This document shows, in pieces, positions 1 through 4,791 of a stretch of 6,081 bases of DNA. The notes beneath the pieces were generated by a model. It worked only from the letters and a program-made list of their open reading frames with translations. It did no database searches and was not told where the DNA came from. Positions within the stretch are counted from its first letter, which is position 1, and each line of letters starts with the position of its first letter. Source of the stretch: JAIOQA01 sp035493675 (lineage in GTDB: Bacteria; Myxococcota_A; Polyangia; Haliangiales; Haliangiaceae); NCBI GenBank assembly GCA_035493675.1, contig DATJIA010000451.1, positions 1-6,081 of the forward strand, read 5' to 3'. The translations under genes and the position numbers were made by a program.

Positions 1-1
1 C

Positions 2-391
2 GCGATCCTCGATCCGCAAGGCGCGCCGCTGAGCGTGATCGCGCGCGGCGGCGACGGTGGCGCGGGCGGCGGGGGCGGGCGCGGCGGCCGCGGCGGCGAC
101 GGCGGCAAGGGCACCTACGGCAGCTACGGCTCGAGCGGCCCGAGCGGGCTCGACGGGGGCCGCGGCGCGGGCGGCGACGGCGGCAACGGCGGCACCGTGT
201 ACGTCCTCTACGATCGGCGCTTCCCCGAGCTGCAGTCGATGGTCGCGAGCGACACGCGCGGCGGCGACGGCGGCGACGGCGCGCCCGACGGCCGGCGCGG
301 GCGCGACGGCGGTCCGCCGGTCTTCGAGCCCGCCGACGCGGGCCTCCTGTTCGGCGCGGAGATCGCGCGCGGCATCCGGATCGAGCGCTGA
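2..391 (+). CDS. Glycine-rich protein, C-terminal part (5' truncated by window), Obg-fold-like pattern
   Basis: The frame is open from the left edge to TGA at 389-391, so this is the C-terminal 129 residues or so of a longer protein; the internal GTG at 35 is probably not the start. The sequence is dominated by GGDGG/GGxGG triplet patterns, interrupted by a Tyr/Ser-rich stretch (GTYGSYGSSGPSG) and by a hydrophobic strand-like piece (GGTVYVLYD) followed by a second glycine-rich block and a non-repetitive tail (VFEPADAGLLFGAEIARGIRIER). The order 'VIARGGDGG', then 'GGDGGNGGTVYVLYD', then a further GG block resembles the N-terminal glycine-rich domain of Obg GTPases, where six polyproline-II helices pack beside beta-strands. 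No P-loop follows, so it is not an Obg GTPase. It could equally be a surface or structural glycine-rich protein. The coding call is strong; the function is unknown. Confidence 0.8.
   Translation, partial: AILDPQGAPLSVIARGGDGGAGGGGGRGGRGGDGGKGTYGSYGSSGPSGLDGGRGAGGDGGNGGTVYVLYDRRFPELQSMVASDTRGGDGGDGAPDGRRGRDGGPPVFEPADAGLLFGAEIARGIRIER
47..274 (+). repeat. Dispersed 15-bp direct repeats GGCGGCGACGGCGGC
   Basis: Exact copies lie at 92-106, 170-184 and 260-274, and a one-mismatch copy lies at 47-61. All are in the same frame and encode GGDGG. The spacings (45, 78 and 90 bases) are multiples of three. They are part of the glycine-rich gene rather than a separate element, and may be sites of slippage or recombination. 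Confidence 0.7.
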
Positions 392-419
392 TCCGCGATT
401 CGCCTGTCAACCGGCGGAT
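391..419 (+). terminator. Weak inverted repeat just after the glycine-rich gene
   Basis: ATCCGC at 391-396 is complementary to GCGGAT at 414-419, with a 17-base loop, immediately downstream of the stop codon. There is no T-run after it, so it is at best a weak or factor-assisted terminator, and it could be chance in such GC-rich DNA. Confidence 0.2.
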
Positions 420-446
420 TGGGGTGTGGATCTGTTGTTCACCCCA
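420..446. promoter_or_regulatory. Inverted repeat TGGGGTG-N13-CACCCCA upstream of kinase gene
   Basis: TGGGGTG (420-426) and CACCCCA (440-446) form a perfect 7-bp inverted repeat around a 13-base AT-richer spacer, in the only clear GC dip of the left half. It lies about 75 bases before the preferred kinase start. Position and symmetry suit an operator or a leader hairpin. I could not place convincing -35 and -10 boxes, so no promoter is claimed. Confidence 0.35.
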
Positions 447-511
447 CAATGACTGCCATTTGGGCGATGATCAGGGGGAATTCGCGGCGGCGGCGGGCGG
501 GTTCCGAGTCC

Positions 512-518
512 GAGGGAG
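512..518 (+). promoter_or_regulatory. Ribosome binding site supporting GTG start at 521
   Basis: GAGGGAG lies directly before GTG 521; its GAGG part (512-515) has 5-base spacing. The earlier in-frame starts, TTG 419, ATG 449 and ATG 467, have no comparable purine tract at a usable distance, so this site decides the start choice. Confidence 0.45.
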
Positions 519-520
519 TC

Positions 521-3500
521 GTGGCGCCGAAGGACAGCCCCGGTCAGGTCGTCGATCGTACGCAGACGCTCATGCCTCGCAGCGAGGGGAGCGGCCGCGA
601 CACGACCGCGATCGATCCGACCGTGCGCGCGAGCGGCACGCCGCCGGCCGCCGAGAAGGTCGCGAGCGTCTCGCTGCCCACCGACGATCCGGATCGCTAT
701 CAACCCGCCGGCGAGCACGCGCGCGGCGGGCTCGGTCGCGTCGTGCGCGCGCAGGACGTCAGGCTCGGCCGCACGGTCGCGGTGAAGGAGCTCTTGCGCA
801 CGTCGCCGCAAGCCGAGGCGTTGTTCGTGCGCGAGGCGCTGATCACCGCGCGCCTGCAGCACCCGGGCATCGTGCCGGTGCACGAGGCCGGCCGGTGGCC
901 GTCGGGCGACCCGTACTACGTCATGAAGCTCGTGCAGGGCCGCACGCTCAAGGAGGTCATCTCCGAGCGCGCGACCGTCGGCGAGCGGATCGCGCTCCTG
1001 CCGCACGCGATCGCGGTCGCCGAGGCGATCGGCTACGCGCACAGCCAGGGCGTGATCCATCGCGACATCAAGCCCGCCAACGTCATGGTCGGCGATTTCG
1101 GCGAGACCGTCGTCGTCGACTGGGGCCTCGCGCGCGATCACGCCCGCGACGCGCCGGAGATCGACGGCGAGCTGCGCGCGCGCCCGAACGCGGGATCGAC
1201 CGTCACCGGCCGCGTGATCGGCACGCCGCAGTACATGCCGCCCGAGCAGGCGCGCGGCGAGCTCGTCGACGAGCGCGGCGACGTCTACTCGCTCGGCGCG
1301 CTGCTCTACGAGGTCCTCGCCGGGCGCGCGCCGTACGTCGGCGACGATTCGCAGGCGGTGCTCGAAGCGGTGAAGGCGGGGCCGCCGCGGCGGCTCGCCG
1401 AGGTCGCGCCGCACGTGCCGCGCGATCTCGACGCGATCGTGACGAAGGCGATGGCGCGCGAGCCGCGTCATCGCTACGCGAACGGCAAGGAGCTCGCCGA
1501 GGATCTCAAGCGCTTCCAGTCGGGCCAGCTGGTGCGCGCGCACTCGTACTCGACAGTCGCGCTCGCGCGCCGCTGGGTCTCGCGCCATCGCGGCCCGGTC
1601 GCCGCCGCCGCGGTCGCGCTCGCGTTCGTCGTCGTCGCGGCGGTGTGGATGTTCCAGAACGTCGTCGAGGAGCGCAACGTCGCGCGCGCGGCGACCGAGC
1701 AGACCCGCACCGCGCTCGGCGCCGCCGAGAACCGCCAGCACCAGCTGACGATGCTCAACGCGCGGCGCTCGCTCGCGCAGGATCCGACCGCGGTGATCGC
1801 GTGGCTCAAGATCTATCCGCGCGCGCAGCTCGCCGATCCGGAGATCCCCGCGATGATCGACGAGGCGGTCGCCGGCGGCGTCGCGCGTCACGTGTGGCGG
1901 CAGCGCGAGTGGGTGCACGGCGTGTCGTTCTCGCCCGACGGTCGATCGTTGGCGACCGCGTCGCGCGACGGCGACGTGCGCGTCTACGACGTCGCGTCGG
2001 GGAGCGTGCGCGTGCTCGGCCGCCACGACGCGGGGCTCAGCGCGGTCGGCTTCTCGCCCGACGGGCGGTTCTTGGCGACCGGCGGCGTCGACGGCGAGCT
2101 CGACGTCTGGGACGTCGCGAGCGCCGCCCCGCGCGTGATCGGTCAGGAGCCCGAGGGCATCTACGAGGTGCGCTGGTCGAAGGACGAGCGGCAGATCCTC
2201 ACCGGCGCCGACGGCGGACCGCCGCGCGTATGGGACGTCGCGAAGGGCGGCGGCCGCACGATCCTCGACGTCGGCGACATCGTCATGAACGTCGCGGTGC
2301 CCGCGGATGATTGGTCGAAGGCGCTCGCCGCCGGCGCGACCGGCGCGATCTGGCGCGCGAACGCGGGCGGACCCGCGACCAAGATCGCGACGGTGCCGGG
2401 CGGCGTCGCCGGCGTCGCGGTCTCGCACGACGGCGCGGTCGCGATCGTCAGCGACGGCCGCGCGCTGTGGCGGCTCGATCCGTCGAACGGCGCGCTCGTC
2501 CGCCTCGGCGACGCGATCCCGATGATCAAGTCGATCGTCTTCAGCGACGACGACGCGCAGGCCGCGATCGGCGGCGACGATCCCGACATCGCGCTCGTCG
2601 ATCTGCGCACCAACACGCTGCGCCGCCTGCGCGGCCACACCGACGCGCTCTACGATCTGCACTTCTCGCACGACGGCCGCCGCCTGCTCAGCGCGAGCGA
2701 CGACGGCACCGCGCGCATCTGGGATCTCGTGCTCGGCGGCGCGCGCGTCTTGCGCGGGCACACCGACGACGTGGTCCGGGCCGCGTTCTCACCGCAAGAG
2801 GATCTGGTCGCGACCGCGAGCCTCGACGGCAGCGCGCGCCTGTGGCCGCTCGGCCGCCAGGAGGCGGCGATCTGGGGCGGCGCCGGTCCCGCCGAGAAGC
2901 TGACGCTCGTCGACGGCGGCAAGCGCGTCGTCGCGCTCGCCTATCCCGGGCGCGCGACCGCCTACGATCTCGCGACCGGCACGCGCACGACGCTCAGCGC
3001 CGACGATCAAGGCGCGCGCAGCTACGCGAAGCCGCGCGTGCCGCAGATCTCTCCCGACGGTCACTGGGTCGCGGTCCCGCGCGAGGACGGCACGGTCTCG
3101 CTGTGGCACGACGGCGTCGGTCCGGAATTGCTGACCGGGCACACCGGCTGGATCACCGACGGCGCGTTCTCGCCGAAGGGCGACGCCGCGTACTCGGCCG
3201 CGTCCGACGGCACCGTGCGCGCGTGGGATCTCGCGACGCGCACCGGCCGCACGATCTATCAAGGCGAGAGCGCGTGGGCGCTCGCGATCTCGCCCGACGG
3301 CCAACGGCTCGCGGTCGGCGCCGGCGAGCAGGTCGTCTTGATCGATCCGAACGGCAAGCCGCTCGCGACCGCGTCGATCGGCGCGCGTCCGTCGAAGGGC
3401 TGCGCGCGCGCGCTCGCGTTCGACGCGACCGGCACGCGCATCGCGATCCGTCCGTGCGTCGCCACCGCGCGGGTGTGGACACCTTCACGCGGCGCGCCGG

Positions 3501-3976
3501 TCGCGCTCGAGCTGTCGCAGCGCGAGGTCGTCGCGTTCGCCTTCACGCCCGACGGGGCGCGCATCGCCGGCGCGATGGGCGATCGCACCGTGCGCATCTG
3601 GGACGCGGCGACCGGCAAGCTGATCGCGACGCTCGCGGGTCACAGCGATCTGGTCGAGGCGGTCGCGTGGTCACCGGACGGCAACCGCCTCGCGAGCGCG
3701 AGCTACGACCGCACGATCCGCGTCTGGGAGCCGGACTCCGGCGCGTCGCGCGTGCTGCGCGGGCACGACGCGTCGGTCGACTCGATCGCGTGGTCTCCCG
3801 ACGGCACGAAGCTGATCTCGGGCAGCCGCGACGGCACGATCCGCGTGTGGGTCGCGCCGACGCTCGCGCCCCCGTCTTCCGACGAGGTTCGCACCTCCCT
3901 CGAGCGCGTCACCACAGCGCAAATCGCACGTGACGATCGTCCCGCGACCCCGGCGGATACCACCCCTGGCGGGTGA
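521..3976 (+). CDS. Membrane Ser/Thr protein kinase (Hanks type) with C-terminal WD40 beta-propeller array
   Basis: From GTG 521 the product is 1151 residues (1185 from TTG 419). It should phosphorylate Ser/Thr of partner proteins at the inner membrane. The kinase domain covers about residues 58-335: glycine loop ARGGLGRV (67-74), VAVK lysine K89, helix-C E105, catalytic HRDIKPAN with D182, DWG in place of DFG with D200, and the GTPQYMPPEQ activation-segment end (E242). A single hydrophobic segment (about 358-378) is the likely membrane anchor. A helical linker (379-463) contains LAQDPTAVIAWLKIYP, then about 16 WD40 repeats run from 464 to 1110 (typical unit: FSPDGRxLATxSxDGTxRxWD), ending in a Pro/Thr-rich tail. 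With the kinase N-terminal of the anchor, it is cytoplasmic, and the propellers would be on the other side if there is only this one segment. The first glycine of the loop is Ala (A67). The stop overlaps the longest frame of the next gene. Kinase and WD40 calls are near certain; the ligand or partner is unknown. Confidence 0.95.
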   Translation: MAPKDSPGQVVDRTQTLMPRSEGSGRDTTAIDPTVRASGTPPAAEKVASVSLPTDDPDRYQPAGEHARGGLGRVVRAQDVRLGRTVAVKELLRTSPQAEALFVREALITARLQHPGIVPVHEAGRWPSGDPYYVMKLVQGRTLKEVISERATVGERIALLPHAIAVAEAIGYAHSQGVIHRDIKPANVMVGDFGETVVVDWGLARDHARDAPEIDGELRARPNAGSTVTGRVIGTPQYMPPEQARGELVDERGDVYSLGALLYEVLAGRAPYVGDDSQAVLEAVKAGPPRRLAEVAPHVPRDLDAIVTKAMAREPRHRYANGKELAEDLKRFQSGQLVRAHSYSTVALARRWVSRHRGPVAAAAVALAFVVVAAVWMFQNVVEERNVARAATEQTRTALGAAENRQHQLTMLNARRSLAQDPTAVIAWLKIYPRAQLADPEIPAMIDEAVAGGVARHVWRQREWVHGVSFSPDGRSLATASRDGDVRVYDVASGSVRVLGRHDAGLSAVGFSPDGRFLATGGVDGELDVWDVASAAPRVIGQEPEGIYEVRWSKDERQILTGADGGPPRVWDVAKGGGRTILDVGDIVMNVAVPADDWSKALAAGATGAIWRANAGGPATKIATVPGGVAGVAVSHDGAVAIVSDGRALWRLDPSNGALVRLGDAIPMIKSIVFSDDDAQAAIGGDDPDIALVDLRTNTLRRLRGHTDALYDLHFSHDGRRLLSASDDGTARIWDLVLGGARVLRGHTDDVVRAAFSPQEDLVATASLDGSARLWPLGRQEAAIWGGAGPAEKLTLVDGGKRVVALAYPGRATAYDLATGTRTTLSADDQGARSYAKPRVPQISPDGHWVAVPREDGTVSLWHDGVGPELLTGHTGWITDGAFSPKGDAAYSAASDGTVRAWDLATRTGRTIYQGESAWALAISPDGQRLAVGAGEQVVLIDPNGKPLATASIGARPSKGCARALAFDATGTRIAIRPCVATARVWTPSRGAPVALELSQREVVAFAFTPDGARIAGAMGDRTVRIWDAATGKLIATLAGHSDLVEAVAWSPDGNRLASASYDRTIRVWEPDSGASRVLRGHDASVDSIAWSPDGTKLISGSRDGTIRVWVAPTLAPPSSDEVRTSLERVTTAQIARDDRPATPADTTPGG

Positions 3977-4008
3977 TTGTCTTCCTTGGGCGGCGTTGCG
4001 ACGATCGC

Positions 4009-4398
4009 ATGGTCATGCCGCTAGCCGCAGAACCTGTACAACCTTCTCCTGATGTCGTCGTCACCAGCGCCGCGGGCAAGGTCGTCGAGCTCGCGGGTCA
4101 CGAGACCGGCGGCACCGCGCGTGCGGGCGACACCGTCATCACGCTGGCGCGCATGGAGTTCTCGCTCTTGTCGGTGCTCGCCGAACGACGGCGCAGCGTG
4201 CGCGATCCCGATCGCGCGTACGTGCCGTGGGCGGAGCTCGCGGGCTCGCTCGAGTTCCGCTCCGTCGGCGCCGACAGCGACAATGTGCGCGAGCTCGTGA
4301 GGCGCGTGCGACGGAAGCTGTCGATCGCAGGCCTCGATGATCTGATCGAGAGCCGGCAGGGCATCGGGTATCGCCTCAACGGTACGCCGCGCGGGTGA
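4009..4398 (+). CDS. Stand-alone winged-helix DNA-binding protein (OmpR/PhoB C-terminal type)
   Basis: The product is 129 residues from ATG 4009; GTG 3973 (141 residues, GTGA overlap with the kinase stop) and ATG 4015 are alternatives, and none has a good ribosome binding site. I prefer ATG 4009 because the first 12 codons of the longer frame look non-conserved. The fold is the Trans_reg_C winged helix: strand and first helix TLARMEFSLLSVLAER (about 45-60), WAELAGSL (74-81), recognition helix DNVRELVRRVRRKL (91-104) and wing hairpin LIESRQGIGYRL (112-123). There is no receiver domain on the protein, although this family usually carries one N-terminally. It should bind DNA as an output of the kinase encoded just upstream, by family analogy; direct phosphorylation is only inference. 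Third-position GC is low over the first 25 codons, unlike the rest. Confidence 0.85.
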   Translation: MVMPLAAEPVQPSPDVVVTSAAGKVVELAGHETGGTARAGDTVITLARMEFSLLSVLAERRRSVRDPDRAYVPWAELAGSLEFRSVGADSDNVRELVRRVRRKLSIAGLDDLIESRQGIGYRLNGTPRG

Positions 4399-4410
4399 TA
4401 AGCTCGCTCG

Positions 4411-4791
4411 GTGGCGGCGGTGTTCTACGTCCATTGGGACGAGGGTGAGGCGTCGGAGCACGCGGCTGCGCTGAAAGCGATCGGCCACCGCGTCACGGTC
4501 CACGCCACCCGCGACGGCACACCGCGCCTGCCCGATCCGACCGACGTCGTCGTGATCTCGCTCGAGCACCTGCCGTCGCACGGACGCGCGATCGCCGAGT
4601 GGGTGTGGCAGGCGAAGCGCCGCCGCGCGATCCCGATCGTCTTCGTCGGCGGCACCGCCGACAAGCTCGCGAAGCTGCGCGAGCGGTTCCCGACCGCGGA
4701 GCTGTGCGCGCGCGCGGAGCTGTCGGCGGTGATCGCGCGCTTGACCGCGCCGCCGCTGCGCCGCCCGCGCACGCCGCGCAGCGACGCTTAG
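4411..4791 (+). CDS. Small receiver-like (CheY-fold) protein lacking phosphorylation residues
   Basis: The product is 126 residues from GTG 4411, 12 bases after the winged-helix stop; no strong ribosome binding site is visible. It follows the alternating strand/helix outline of a receiver domain: strand 1 AVFYVHW followed by D10-E11, helix EHAAALKAIGH, strand TVHA, strand DVVVIS (45-50) then LEHLP, helix GRAIAEWVWQAKRR, strand IPIVFVGG (74-81), helix KLAKLRERF, strand AELCA and C-terminal helix ELSAVIARL, plus an Arg/Pro tail. In true receivers the phospho-acceptor Asp ends the DVVVI strand; here it is S50. The Thr/Ser after strand 4 is Gly and the Lys after strand 5 is absent. It is therefore a pseudo-receiver or another flavodoxin-like fold, probably acting by protein contact. 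Being next to a receiver-less winged-helix protein suggests the two work together. The coding call is good; the fold call is moderate. Confidence 0.75.
   Translation: MAAVFYVHWDEGEASEHAAALKAIGHRVTVHATRDGTPRLPDPTDVVVISLEHLPSHGRAIAEWVWQAKRRRAIPIVFVGGTADKLAKLRERFPTAELCARAELSAVIARLTAPPLRRPRTPRSDA

Noticed and set aside
88..274. Tandem repeat as a CRISPR-like or mobile structure
   Set aside because: The repeats are short, in frame, encode GGDGG and lack equal-length unique spacers.
35..391. GTG at 35 as the true start of the glycine-rich gene
   Set aside because: The frame is open to the left edge with GC-ending codons and no ribosome binding site precedes the GTG.
405..410. TTGACA-like -35 box on the minus strand (TGTCAA on plus)
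   Set aside because: No -10 box at the right distance and no minus-strand gene to the left.
424..2310. 628-codon second plus-strand frame inside the kinase gene
   Set aside because: Arg/Ala-rich +2 shadow of the kinase frame with no domain.
407..2761. 784-codon open frame on the minus strand opposite the kinase gene
   Set aside because: It is rich in Asp, Arg, Ala and Val without recognisable domains, and is the expected antisense shadow of a GC-rich gene; the plus strand has clear kinase and WD40 motifs.
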